The notes: generated by a model from the letters alone, not told the origin. 64,000 nt of DNA from HXMU1420-13 sp965601825 (GCA_965601825.1 OZ271839.1:3038001-3102000), one strand, 5' to 3'; positions 37,200 through 46,792 are shown, counted from the first letter of the stretch. A program made the numbers and translations.

Positions 37200-38189
37200 A
37201 TGAGAAACCAAGTTATTTGTTGGTTGATTTTCGGGACAATAATTTTCTTTTCATCGGCTAATCTTTTTGCACAAACTGATGACCAATCTTATGGATTTGT
37301 TCAGTTTGACTTCAATCTGGATGAGATCTTTATCATTATTGATGACGATCTCGTAAATGCCAGAAAATATGATCCTGAAGAAGTAGTTAAACTTAAAACC
37401 GGTACAAGAAAAATCACGGTAGTGAATAAGGATATCAATGATTTCAACTATAAGCTTGACATATATCCTGACAGTACTATTGTATCAGAATTTAATATCC
37501 GTTCATTCACTAGAAGACCTAAAAGTTCATATAATGTTTTAAATGAACAAAGAAATGTAATCATCAATACAGAGCCTGAAGGTCAGATTTATTTCAATGA
37601 TGAACTTGTTGGAATCGGAACATATGCGGATATACTACCTATTGGTAAACAAAAGATCGAAGTTGTTCATCCTGAATATGGGAGCCTCAGAATATCATTA
37701 AAGCCAAGTCAGTATCGTATACAGGAGATAAGTAGATATAATCAAAATTTTAATCCACCTAATATTTTTCAGAGAATCTTGCCTGGAGGATCATATCTGG
37801 CTAATAAACAGAAATATAAAGCTGCAATTACATATGCTTCACTTGGCGTTCTTGGATATTTAGCATATGACCTTAATCAATCTTACAATAATCTAAATGA
37901 CAGTTTTGAGATTAATCAGTTTAATTATCTAAACGCTCAATCAATACTTGAAGCTGATATTTACAGGAATGCGGCTAATGAAGATTTAGATAATATGGAT
38001 TCAAAGAATACTCAATTAAAGAGTACCCTTATTGGAATTGGAGCCGTTTACCTTATCACTACTTTAGAAGGTCTAAGAAAGCCCAGAGATGGGTATAAAG
38101 CTTCACCAAGAACAGATACAAGAATTAGTCTTACCAGCTCAAATTTTGTTCAAAATACTCCCTTGTTAACTTTTTCAATCAATTTTTGA
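37200..38189 (+). CDS. exported PEGA-like protein, paralogue A1 of a five-gene surface operon
   Basis: The 329-residue protein has a Sec signal ending NLFAQ. Residues about 30-90 form a beta domain (FVQFDFNLDEIFIIIDDD, LKTGTRKITVV). A PEGA-like repeat follows (VIINTEPEGQIYFNDELVGIG, about 120-140). Then comes ILPGGSYLANKQKYKA with a hydrophobic helix (YASLGVLGYLAYDL), a polar spacer, a second helix (LKSTLIGIGAVYLITTLEGL) and a beta tail ending in Phe. It is clearly paralogous to the third gene of the operon (328 residues). The last base of its stop codon is the first base of the next ATG. The two helices and the PGG-x-Y segment recall DUF5683-type envelope proteins. Function unknown; see the operon finding. 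Confidence 0.8.
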   Translation: MRNQVICWLIFGTIIFFSSANLFAQTDDQSYGFVQFDFNLDEIFIIIDDDLVNARKYDPEEVVKLKTGTRKITVVNKDINDFNYKLDIYPDSTIVSEFNIRSFTRRPKSSYNVLNEQRNVIINTEPEGQIYFNDELVGIGTYADILPIGKQKIEVVHPEYGSLRISLKPSQYRIQEISRYNQNFNPPNIFQRILPGGSYLANKQKYKAAITYASLGVLGYLAYDLNQSYNNLNDSFEINQFNYLNAQSILEADIYRNAANEDLDNMDSKNTQLKSTLIGIGAVYLITTLEGLRKPRDGYKASPRTDTRISLTSSNFVQNTPLLTFSINF

Positions 38190-39244
38190 TGAATAATTCC
38201 AAGCTCTATCTATTTATAGCGGTACTTACTTTTTCTTTTCTTAACTGTAAAGAAGTACCAACTTTTGAAAATGAGGGGATAAATAATCCAACCAGTCCCG
38301 ACTATATCGTACGTGACATAGATCAATTCGAAATCATCAAAAACCTAAATCAGAGAAAAGCTTACTTCTTTGTCAAATATACCCATGACTTCCCATATGA
38401 TGGCTTTCTAATCGAACATCGTGAAGCCAATTCAGGAGATGATTTCAGGTTATTTACAGTAGTAGATGACGAAGAAGTTATCAATGATAGCCTCTTTTAT
38501 GTAATGCTGGATGATATACCTAATCGATTTAATGAATTCAAAATTCGAGCATATTCTGATTTAGCCGGAGAAAGAATTGTCTCTGAACCTTTATATGCAG
38601 GTTTAAATCAACATGTATTTCAATTTAGAAAAGAGAGTATTAGCAGTGACTCAACAGATAATGATTTACAACTAATTTGGTACCATAATTTTCTAACAAA
38701 TATTCCAACCAAATATAAAATCCATTTCTTTTTACATGGAGTAAATGGTGAAGAAGCATATTATGAGAGCTCAATTGAATCGAATATTCGCCACTTAAAT
38801 GTTTTTGATACAGGTATAACCGAAATTGAAACTATTGAATATTCAATTTTAAAAACGGATGAATCGGTTACTGAGTTAACTCAACGTCATCCATTTTTTG
38901 TTGATCCAATCAACTGTATTGAGACACGAGAAAACTATTCAACATTTATTATGCCCCCCGACTCGTTGGCTTATGTTATGACGAGTAGTGATATAATTGA
39001 GTTTTCATGGCAAAGTGAATGTTCTGTTGATGAAGTTCAGATCGTTCGAGATGATGGGGGGATTTTTTACCCCGAAAACAAACCATGGCCAAATGTAGTC
39101 ATTGAATCTAAACAAATGAGATCTGGTGTTATAGGAAAGATTTTGGAGCCAAATGTAAGACGATCATTTACTCAATTATGGTTACAAGCAATAGTAGATT
39201 CTGTAGTAATTGAAGCTCAAAGTCCTTACAGAAGAATGCAATAA
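38189..39244 (+). CDS. lipoprotein B1 of the PEGA/Fn3 operon
   Basis: This 351-residue lipoprotein has a signal MNNSKLYLFIAVLTFSFLNC with the lipidated Cys at 20. Immediately after it comes KEVPTFENEGINNPTS, matching the motif CxxxPxF[DE]xxxxN[DN]PxS shared with the fourth and fifth genes. The body reads as two or three Fn3-like beta sandwiches (YFFVKYTHDFPYDGFLIEH, LQLIWYHNFLTNIPTKYKIHF), then a region with paired Cys (PINCIETRE and QSECSVDE). The ATG at 38189 overlaps the preceding TGA by one base. Outer-membrane surface location is inferred from the lipoprotein signal. I do not recognise a named family. Confidence 0.75.
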   Translation: MNNSKLYLFIAVLTFSFLNCKEVPTFENEGINNPTSPDYIVRDIDQFEIIKNLNQRKAYFFVKYTHDFPYDGFLIEHREANSGDDFRLFTVVDDEEVINDSLFYVMLDDIPNRFNEFKIRAYSDLAGERIVSEPLYAGLNQHVFQFRKESISSDSTDNDLQLIWYHNFLTNIPTKYKIHFFLHGVNGEEAYYESSIESNIRHLNVFDTGITEIETIEYSILKTDESVTELTQRHPFFVDPINCIETRENYSTFIMPPDSLAYVMTSSDIIEFSWQSECSVDEVQIVRDDGGIFYPENKPWPNVVIESKQMRSGVIGKILEPNVRRSFTQLWLQAIVDSVVIEAQSPYRRMQ

Positions 39245-39293
39245 TGACCACAAAACAATCATTTATATAATACTTGGAAAATACAATCTTATA

Positions 39294-40280
39294 ATGAACC
39301 TTAAGACTATTTCTCTTATTTCATTTCTACTAATAAGCACAAACCTACTTGCTCAGGATTCTTCTTTTGTGCAATTAAATTTCAACTCAGAGAAGGCTTT
39401 TCTAGTTATTGATAACGACTTCGAAGAAGTTACTGAGATTAGCTCTGGAGATGTCATTACTGTACTTGCAGGCACAAGATATCTCTCATTGGGCTTACCG
39501 AATAATGACCTTGAGCGATTCTATGTGCAAGCCCCAAAAGATAGTCTGATCGTTCAAGAAATTCAGTTTTCAGATGATGGTATTAGTGCATCAACCTTCA
39601 ATAACAATTTCGCTACTGCAGAATATTTTCAAGCAAACATGATGATATTAAGCGAACCAGATACTGAAATTATGTATGGTGACTCACTGATGGGAGTTGG
39701 GTTTGCGATATTTAAATCAGATGATCGCTTTCCGGGTTTCCAGTTACGGGATAATCAAGGTACAATTAGTAACATTGATACCGATCAAACGGGTCAATTT
39801 ACAGTGATTGAAAAATATGTACGACCAAATGAATATAGTAGCAGAACCTTAAGTTTTATTCCAGGCGCAGCTCAGTGGCATAAACAGCAGAAATTAAAAA
39901 GTGTAGGATTTGCAGTCGGTACTATAGGGCTTACTACTTTATACTTCCTTGAGAATAGTAATTATGATAGTAAGGAAAGCGACTATTTCACATTATTAGA
40001 ACAATATCGATCTATCGAGAACGAAAGTGCTGCATTACAACTTGGTAACCAATTAGATCGACAAGCAAATGATCTCCAATCAATAGATAATAGACGAAGA
40101 CTCTTCTTAGGGCTTGCCATACTTACCTATGCCGGCAATATTGCTGATGCTTTCTTAAGTACACCAAAAGGTGGTTATAGTAATCCAAGGCCATTACAGT
40201 TTTATATCGATGGGATAAATATTGATGGCCAGTATGTAAGTACAGCTACAGTAAAAGTTAATCTCGATTCAATTAGATGA
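39294..40280 (+). CDS. exported PEGA-like protein, paralogue A2
   Basis: The 328-residue protein starts at the ATG at 39294 with a signal peptide (MNLKTISLISFLLISTNLLAQ); an in-frame upstream ATG at 39210 would put 28 polar residues before it and overlap the previous gene. It aligns along its length with A1: FVQLNFNSEKAFLVIDND, VLAGTRYLSLG, SEPDTEIMYGDSLMGVG, FIPGAAQWHKQQKLKS, TIGLTTLYFLENSNYD, LGLAILTYAGNIADAFLSTPKGGY. The PEGA glycine signature is weaker than in A1. It overlaps the next gene by 4 bases (ATGA). Function unknown. Confidence 0.8.
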   Translation: MNLKTISLISFLLISTNLLAQDSSFVQLNFNSEKAFLVIDNDFEEVTEISSGDVITVLAGTRYLSLGLPNNDLERFYVQAPKDSLIVQEIQFSDDGISASTFNNNFATAEYFQANMMILSEPDTEIMYGDSLMGVGFAIFKSDDRFPGFQLRDNQGTISNIDTDQTGQFTVIEKYVRPNEYSSRTLSFIPGAAQWHKQQKLKSVGFAVGTIGLTTLYFLENSNYDSKESDYFTLLEQYRSIENESAALQLGNQLDRQANDLQSIDNRRRLFLGLAILTYAGNIADAFLSTPKGGYSNPRPLQFYIDGINIDGQYVSTATVKVNLDSIR

Positions 40281-42469
40281 GAAGTCGTTTAGTTTTTGCT
40301 TTAGTACTTATCCTATTAAGTTGTAGCACCGCTCCTGAATTTGACCGGGATAATGAAAACGATCCGGATTCCGGTAGTTTTAACCCCGATATATCTGATA
40401 TTCAAGTTCAGATTAATGAAGATAAAACAGTAACGATTAGTTGGAGTGATGACACAGAATATGAGAATGCTTTCATAATTAGTAAGTCATTAGGTTCTGA
40501 TGATAACTTTCAAGTGATTGGTAATGTTCAAGCCAATTCAACATCCTTTATTGATCAAACCAAAGAATTATCAGCAATTACCTATTATAGAGTTTCTGCA
40601 AGTTCAGTGATTAATGAGAATCCTGATCTAAATACACCTATACTTTTGGACTATGGTAGTCTGGGTGAAATTACAGCAACATCATTAGAAGACGAAATTA
40701 CGATCACATGGGATACTACCGAAGTCTATTCTGACTTTTATCAAATTGAGTATAAACTCACGAATACTACTCAATGGATAGAGCTCGATGTTGTTGATCG
40801 ATTAGTTAATTCATACAGTTTTAGTGAGACATCCGAATCCTATCTATTAGATGTAAGAGTATCTGCACATATCCAATCAAATCAGAATGTGCTTCAAAGT
40901 GTCTCGGAAAATACTCTTAATTCAATTAGTTACAACTTGCCATACGAATTTGAACTAAACTTCATTAATGAAGCTGAAATAGAAATTTCATTCAACGATG
41001 GTTCAGATTTTGATGATCAATTCATCATTTTTGAGCGAAATAGAGACACCCGTTGCTGCGATCCTCCTTATACTAGTTACATTGCCTTAGACTCAATTTC
41101 AGCAAATTCTGTTGTGAAAGTTAATCCTACATTTACAGGGGAAAGAGAATTTTCAATACAGGCTTTCACTAATACTCAAAATAGCATTAGAACTGGGACT
41201 CAGTCTATTACTACATTTAGTAACTCGCCATTATTTACTGAAAATGACTATACATCTGTTTCCGAAAACTCATTCACTGTGAATTGGTTAGATAGAAATG
41301 GAAATTCAAATGGAGCTACTTATCATTTTCGAATCGAGCTCTACGATTACAATACTAATAGGATAATTGACGAAATAATTGTTCCGCCTACAGCTGATGA
41401 GTATACCTTCACCAATTTAGATCCAACTATTATCTATTCGGTTAGAATCCATACTTATGCTTCTTCAAACCCTTCAGTTCAAGCTTTTTCATTTCAAACA
41501 GTTTATGAGACTATTTCAACAACTAAGCTTAGTACTGGGAATGGGTTCAAAAGCCAATTTAGAAATGGAATGGAATCCATTTACTTCATTAGGCAATATG
41601 TCCAAAGTAGTGCCGGTATTGAAAAATATGATACAAGCTCAGAGACTTTTGAAACGATAGCTGACAATTCAGAGAATCATCCAAATACGGATATGAATTC
41701 CATTACGGACTATCTAATCAATTCAAGTGAGACCGTCTTCACTACCTTAAGGGAATATCAGGATAGTTTTGATAATTCAATTGAATACTGGGTATTTATT
41801 ACAGATCAAACTAATGGAACCACCTATTATGAATATCAAATTCCGATTAGTTCATCGTCACAAAAAATTAAGCTTATTGCTTTAGCAGATGACAATAATA
41901 TTATCTATGCTACTTATTCGGAATCCGGTGAGAATGATGTAGTTTTTTATAAGCTGAATTACTTGACCGGTTCTATTCAATCAACACACGAAATTGAAAA
42001 CTCTACATTTTTTGATGTAGTAGTAGACCAGAATAGTGAGTCTATATATTTCTCTGTTAGCAGTGGATTATGGTCGATGAGTTATGATGGAGAGGTTTTA
42101 ACTAATTATATCGATGACCAATACATAACTGATATAATACCTTCATTCTTTAATAACAGATTATATTTATTTGAATATAGTATTCCGTATTATTTGGATA
42201 TAGAATCTGGATTATTAGAAAGATTCGGTAATAATGTCTTTTATGATGAGGTCTTCCCTTTTGCCGATAAATTATTGACTGATTATCAGAGAAATCGTTG
42301 CTTCTATAATATTAATACCGAGAGAAAACTTTACTGTTCGGAAATTTCCACAGGGAAAGAACTAGATCTAGCATTCTATGATCCTAACAGTGGACAAATT
42401 CATCTTATAAACAATTCACACGAATACTTAATATTAAATCCCTCAGGGCAATGGACGTGGAGAAATTAA
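40277..42469 (+). CDS. Fn3/propeller-like lipoprotein B2
   Basis: This 730-residue lipoprotein has lipidated Cys16 (MRSRLVFALVLILLSC) followed by STAPEFDRDNENDPDS, the shared motif. Three to four Fn3-like domains span about 35-410, for example KTVTISWSDDTEYENAFIISK, DEITITWDTTEVYSDFYQIEY and NSFTVNWLDRNGN...FTNLDPTIIYSVRIHTYAS. A Cys pair (DTRCCDPPY) occurs near 258. The last 310 residues lack Fn3 features and read as propeller-like blades (KLNYLTGSIQSTHEIENS, IYFSVSSGLWSMSYDGEV), ending LILNPSGQWTWRN. It overlaps A2 by 4 bases and B3 by 19. Cell-surface exposure is inferred. Confidence 0.78.
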   Translation: MRSRLVFALVLILLSCSTAPEFDRDNENDPDSGSFNPDISDIQVQINEDKTVTISWSDDTEYENAFIISKSLGSDDNFQVIGNVQANSTSFIDQTKELSAITYYRVSASSVINENPDLNTPILLDYGSLGEITATSLEDEITITWDTTEVYSDFYQIEYKLTNTTQWIELDVVDRLVNSYSFSETSESYLLDVRVSAHIQSNQNVLQSVSENTLNSISYNLPYEFELNFINEAEIEISFNDGSDFDDQFIIFERNRDTRCCDPPYTSYIALDSISANSVVKVNPTFTGEREFSIQAFTNTQNSIRTGTQSITTFSNSPLFTENDYTSVSENSFTVNWLDRNGNSNGATYHFRIELYDYNTNRIIDEIIVPPTADEYTFTNLDPTIIYSVRIHTYASSNPSVQAFSFQTVYETISTTKLSTGNGFKSQFRNGMESIYFIRQYVQSSAGIEKYDTSSETFETIADNSENHPNTDMNSITDYLINSSETVFTTLREYQDSFDNSIEYWVFITDQTNGTTYYEYQIPISSSSQKIKLIALADDNNIIYATYSESGENDVVFYKLNYLTGSIQSTHEIENSTFFDVVVDQNSESIYFSVSSGLWSMSYDGEVLTNYIDDQYITDIIPSFFNNRLYLFEYSIPYYLDIESGLLERFGNNVFYDEVFPFADKLLTDYQRNRCFYNINTERKLYCSEISTGKELDLAFYDPNSGQIHLINNSHEYLILNPSGQWTWRN

Positions 42470-44673
42470 TTAGAAATCATGCTTTCTTAATTCTCGTTCT
42501 GGTTCTTATTTCCTGCTCTACTGCACCAGAATTTGAGAGAACTAATCTAAATGATCCCAGTTCAGATAATTTTATACCCGATCCTCCCGAGAACTCCATC
42601 ATTTCGTACGAACTTTTCGACAATAGAGATCTCAAAATGTCATGGTCGAAAGAAGAAAATCAGGATGGTGTAATTATTTCGAAAAGCTATCGTGGTGATA
42701 ACAACTATATTCTGCTGGACACCCTATATAGTGACACTACATATATAGATGATTCAAAACTATTTATTCAGGGTACTACCTATAAATTTGAATTCTTTCG
42801 TGACGTTGAAAATGTAGGTTTAGTTTTCAACAGTGTGATACCTGAAATCCCTATTCCATTTAGGCGAATTACTGATATCTACGTCGGTTATAGCAACTCC
42901 ATTCTACTAGATCTATACTTTGATAATTCTACTGAGAGTATCAATTATTTCGATGGCATCTCAGTTTCTATAAATGATAACAGTATTGGTGAAGACAACT
43001 GGATTGATATATTAGAAATATCATTTGAAGAAATCCAAGATATAGATGAGAATGATTTCGGTCAGATAGCAGGAATTACCATTGATACCGAATATGAAGT
43101 TCAATTATTTAATCTTGAGCTTAGGGTAAATCAATTCATTACTGATTCTCTTAATAATAGAATTACGATAACCAATAATGAGGCTTCTCAAAGAATCAGA
43201 CAAATAGTTGATCTAGATTATACTGTAATTGATGAAATGAACGGTGAATTAAGATGGAGAAATCCACTTAGTGCCGTAACTGATAAATATGTTATATCTG
43301 GCGCTATTCAAGATACTTTGAATAATATCACAGGAAACAGTACATCAATATCATTCAGGACACCACCAACTTATCCTGTTACTTTTTCTATAACTCCTTA
43401 TATCGGTGCCAACGTCGGGAACACAATCAACTCTTATCGTAGATATGCAAATATTTACCCACCTTCTTTCTCAAACTTGACATCCATTAATGATAACACT
43501 CTGGAATTGGCATGGAATTCTGCTGGGGAAGCTGCAGGATATTTTGTGAAAAAGAAAAGTGCATTGGAATCAGTATTTAGCCTGGTAGACAGTACCGATC
43601 GTAATACAAGGAATTTGACCGTTACTAATCTAGACTCTAACCTTGAATATGATTTCAAAGTCCATTCATATACATCAGAAGATTCTCCAATAATTAAAAC
43701 TCGTTATCAGAACTCTCTATATGTCCAGTCACAAGAGGCAACAAGTCAATTCTCTGAATCAATTAAATACAGTGAAAACAAAACCTATATTGTAAAGCAG
43801 ATGGAAAGTGCCATGTATATTGAAAACGTGGGTACCGGCACTTCATATACTTTTACTTTACCAGTTGATGAATGGGGCGGACCAGCAACAGTAAAGGATT
43901 ACGCTATTTCGGAATCAACGAATACAATTGCCGTAATTATTGATTTGGACGATGTTGACAACTGTTGTTCATCTGTTTTGATTTATGATTTTCTAAATAA
44001 TCAAACAATCTCAGATACACCTGTTGGTTCTAGTGCATTCAAAATTCAAACCTTAGAAAATGATTCTTTATTTGTCTATAATGATAGGTCATCTACCACA
44101 TTTGAACCCATTCTCAAATTCCTCAATCCATTTAACATACAAACGGAATTTGAAACTTTAAATGATATTGATCTTGAATGGGGATGGCTAACTACATTGC
44201 AGAATAGCAATTTGATATTAAACTGTAGTGAAACATCAGGCTTCTATTCTTTAAATTTGATAAACGGAATAGAACAGACTATTCTTAATCAGCCATGTAG
44301 TTCAGTCAATTATCTGCCCGCTGAAAATATTGCAATCGTTCAACAATTAAATAGTATTGTTATTATTGATTTATCAACTCAAACGATATTAAATAATTAT
44401 AGCAATAGCATTGGCGATATAAGCATCTGGTCAACTCAATATTTTAAAGAGATTGATGTTTTTTTATATAGAGAAAGACGGTCGTTCTATGGTTTTAAGT
44501 ACATTCAAGACGCAACCATTTATGATTTATTTATTGCATCATTAACTGAGAACAGAGGAGTTAATATTCTTTACGTTGAACCAACTACGGATAGCAGGTA
44601 TGAAATTCTTACAAATGATAGTAAAGTCATTTTGGATCTTGATGAAAGTTGGGTAATTACAGAGACTAATTAA
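42451..44673 (+). CDS. Fn3/propeller-like lipoprotein B3
   Basis: This 740-residue protein is a homologue of B2. The signal MDVEKLIRNHAFLILVLVLISC gives lipidated Cys22, followed by STAPEFERTNLNDPSS. Fn3-like segments include LKMSWSKEENQDGVIISKSY, NGELRWRNPLSAVTDKYVI and NTLELAWNSAGEAAGYFVKKK with the typical LDSNLEYDFKVHSY. The C-terminal half is propeller-like (YIVKQMESAMYIENVGTGTS, VDNCCSSVLIYDFLNN) and ends KVILDLDESWVITETN, echoing the B2 tail. It begins inside the B2 coding end (19-base overlap) and is the last gene of the operon; no hairpin terminator is visible before the convergent luxC-like gene 6 bases away. Confidence 0.78.
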   Translation: MDVEKLIRNHAFLILVLVLISCSTAPEFERTNLNDPSSDNFIPDPPENSIISYELFDNRDLKMSWSKEENQDGVIISKSYRGDNNYILLDTLYSDTTYIDDSKLFIQGTTYKFEFFRDVENVGLVFNSVIPEIPIPFRRITDIYVGYSNSILLDLYFDNSTESINYFDGISVSINDNSIGEDNWIDILEISFEEIQDIDENDFGQIAGITIDTEYEVQLFNLELRVNQFITDSLNNRITITNNEASQRIRQIVDLDYTVIDEMNGELRWRNPLSAVTDKYVISGAIQDTLNNITGNSTSISFRTPPTYPVTFSITPYIGANVGNTINSYRRYANIYPPSFSNLTSINDNTLELAWNSAGEAAGYFVKKKSALESVFSLVDSTDRNTRNLTVTNLDSNLEYDFKVHSYTSEDSPIIKTRYQNSLYVQSQEATSQFSESIKYSENKTYIVKQMESAMYIENVGTGTSYTFTLPVDEWGGPATVKDYAISESTNTIAVIIDLDDVDNCCSSVLIYDFLNNQTISDTPVGSSAFKIQTLENDSLFVYNDRSSTTFEPILKFLNPFNIQTEFETLNDIDLEWGWLTTLQNSNLILNCSETSGFYSLNLINGIEQTILNQPCSSVNYLPAENIAIVQQLNSIVIIDLSTQTILNNYSNSIGDISIWSTQYFKEIDVFLYRERRSFYGFKYIQDATIYDLFIASLTENRGVNILYVEPTTDSRYEILTNDSKVILDLDESWVITETN

Positions 44674-44679
44674 GTAAAT

Positions 44680-45711
44680 TCAAATCACCGAAATCCCATC
44701 AGGCTCCCACCACAGATTTGGTTTTTGAGCCTGACTTAAAAACTCTGTTGGTAAGCCATCAATTTTCTGTCCGGCTGTGTAAATAGTTTGGACAGCATCA
44801 CCGAATTTATCTTTAAGGTCTTTGAGTGTCGATTCATCTCCTTTCACCCAGTGCAAAGTGAAATCCAGTTCCGGAAAATCTTCACTTTCCTGAATCAAAA
44901 AATGATCTAACCAGGCCTGATCTCTGGCAATTGCTTTATTGTAAGCAAATTGATATTCCAGTGCTGCTGATGGCTTTTTGAGTTGTGGATTTTTCAACCA
45001 GAATGCTTCCACATAATCCTGAAAATGACATTTTAAGTTTTTAAATCTGGTGGGACTTACAACCACTGCAACTGATCTACATCCCTGACCACCATATCGG
45101 AATATTGCTTCAACCAAATCAGCAACTACTTCTGGATCTTCGCTAGTTATGTATGCCATCGAGAACTTGGCTGTTCTAATAACTAACTCTGTTTGATCTG
45201 TGACGGCTTTTATTTCAAATAATTGTCGTTTTACAGGTTCAACTGACTGTTCCGATCCGGCAAAAAGAACTTTATCTGCTTCCAGATCTTTAAATGAACT
45301 CAGATCAGTCGAATATTCAATTGAATTATCAAGTCCTAATTCTTTCAAAGAGTCAATATAAGTAGCTAGTATATAGGGATCCTTTTTTGATAGTTTTCCG
45401 TGATAGTCAGCGCCGGATAGAATGGTACCTAATGCATCCTGAAACCCAACTAATGGTAAATTCCCGGCATGTAGACAAAGAATCTTCTTTCCAATTTGGT
45501 TTTCATCATCACTTAAATTAGCCCTATCTGCCCATTCTGAAATTTGATCGGAATCTATCTTTTCCTTCAATGCAAGAATTGCGAATTTGATATCCTCAAA
45601 AGAGAATAATCCTTCTTTTACCGATTTATCGATCGCTTGCTTAAGCTCAATGTTATCAGCCCTGAACCAATTCTTTGTGGCTTCTTCAACAAGTTTTATG
45701 TGTTCAACCAT
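44680..45711 (-). CDS. luxC: acyl-CoA reductase, LuxC family
   Basis: This 343-residue protein is of the LuxC/aldehyde-dehydrogenase-like fold, which reduces activated fatty acyl groups to aldehydes with NADPH. The catalytic Cys lies in IFRYGGQGCRSVAVVV (about residue 215). The N-terminal region has KKILCLHAGNLPLVGFQD, corresponding to the nucleotide-binding start. It is shorter than Vibrio LuxC (about 480). I use the ATG at 45711 because the alternative at 45717 lies in a palindromic repeat. It is the last gene of the purD-NHL-luxE-luxC run and converges with the B3 lipoprotein gene. No luxA, luxB or luxD is in the window, so light production is not implied. Confidence 0.82.
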   Translation of the reverse strand: MVEHIKLVEEATKNWFRADNIELKQAIDKSVKEGLFSFEDIKFAILALKEKIDSDQISEWADRANLSDDENQIGKKILCLHAGNLPLVGFQDALGTILSGADYHGKLSKKDPYILATYIDSLKELGLDNSIEYSTDLSSFKDLEADKVLFAGSEQSVEPVKRQLFEIKAVTDQTELVIRTAKFSMAYITSEDPEVVADLVEAIFRYGGQGCRSVAVVVSPTRFKNLKCHFQDYVEAFWLKNPQLKKPSAALEYQFAYNKAIARDQAWLDHFLIQESEDFPELDFTLHWVKGDESTLKDLKDKFGDAVQTIYTAGQKIDGLPTEFLSQAQKPNLWWEPDGISVI

Positions 45712-45791
45712 GGTCATTCTGAGCGTTAGCGAAGAATCAGCTAAATGATAACAAATCGTTGATCCTTCGGCAGAAGCCTCAGGATGACCTT
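45712..45791. repeat. palindromic intergenic repeat between luxE-like and luxC-like genes
   Basis: GGTCATTCTGAGCG (45712-45725) with GCGAAGAATC is mirrored by GATCCTTCGG and CCTCAGGATGACC at the other end, giving an imperfect inverted repeat with arms of about 28 bases and an AT-rich centre. It has the form of the non-coding GTCATTCTGAG...CTCAGGATGAC elements common in Bacteroidetes and other genomes. It directly abuts the luxC start. Confidence 0.75.
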
Positions 45792-45823
45792 AAATAAATT
45801 TAGCAATCGATTGTTGTTGTTCA

Positions 45824-46792
45824 TTAGTCATCAATTAGAAAATTACAACCTCGTAAGTTTACCGGATTCCAACGACCTAAAACCTGAAATTGTCCTTTAT
45901 CGTTGTGAATACCTTTATCACCGGTAAGAATAAATGAACAAGAATGTATATTCGCCAAATCAATAATTCCTATTAATCCTTCCTCCCCAATTGGTAAAAT
46001 TTCCATCGGATTTTGTGGATTTCTGATTGTCACATTCATCCAAGGTACCGGATCAAACCAAAGTGTGCCCCTACTATAGGCCTGACTTAATAATTCTGTC
46101 ATTCCATATTCCGAATGTACTTGGCTTATAGATATTCCAAACTCATCAGCCAATTGTTTATGTAGCAACTCTTTTGACATTTCCCGTCTATGAGTTTTCA
46201 TTCCACCCGTTTCAAGAATGATGGCATCATAAGGAAGTTTTGGTGAACCCATTTCTATTAAATCCAGCAATCCAAAAGCGGCACCGAAAAGCATCACTTT
46301 TTTACCAATTGATTCGATTTCTCCTAAAACCTTTTTATCAATTGGCATCCCAAGTTCTAAAAATCTACTTAATCCGGAATCTTCATTTTCAATCAATGTA
46401 TTTAACATCCAAACCAATGAGGAATTCGGATTATCATTATAACCCGGTGTATAAGCCAGAATTACATATTCACCTAGATCATAAAAATGACCCATCCCTT
46501 CGATGATCGAACTTCGATAAATCTCAGGATCAGCAACCAAATGCTTGCTTCGATGCATCCCTGATGTACCAGAGCTTTCGAACTTTAACTTTGGTAGTGA
46601 TTCAACAGTTAAAACAGTGGCATCTTTAAAAGCCTGTATAGGTAGTAGTGGAATCTCATCCACAGAACTCACTTCGCGAAAAACTAAAGCTTCACAAAAT
46701 CGCTTGTAAATCTTATTGTTCGCTTTTTGATGTTCGAATACTTGAAGAGCTTTTTCTTCGAACGAAATTGATAAATCAAATGGATTAATCAT
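45824..46792 (-). CDS. LuxE-like acyl-protein synthetase
   Basis: This 322-residue protein is of the ANL-related LuxE family, which activates a fatty acid with ATP and passes the acyl group to the reductase. The adenylation P-loop-like motif is KFESSGTSGMHRSKH near residue 75. Later motifs are ILETGGMKTHRREMS, HSEYGMTELLSQAY (A5-like) and SFILTGDKGIHNDKGQFQVLGR (A7/A8-like). The start overlaps the end of the NHL gene by 8 bases and luxC follows after a repeat, so the pair forms a candidate fatty-acid reductase module. It lacks an obvious carrier-protein domain. The native substrate is unknown. Confidence 0.8.
   Translation of the reverse strand: MINPFDLSISFEEKALQVFEHQKANNKIYKRFCEALVFREVSSVDEIPLLPIQAFKDATVLTVESLPKLKFESSGTSGMHRSKHLVADPEIYRSSIIEGMGHFYDLGEYVILAYTPGYNDNPNSSLVWMLNTLIENEDSGLSRFLELGMPIDKKVLGEIESIGKKVMLFGAAFGLLDLIEMGSPKLPYDAIILETGGMKTHRREMSKELLHKQLADEFGISISQVHSEYGMTELLSQAYSRGTLWFDPVPWMNVTIRNPQNPMEILPIGEEGLIGIIDLANIHSCSFILTGDKGIHNDKGQFQVLGRWNPVNLRGCNFLIDD

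Noticed and set aside
44680..46792. Bioluminescence operon
   Set aside because: LuxC- and LuxE-like genes are present, but luxA, luxB and luxD are absent and these families are common in non-luminous bacteria.
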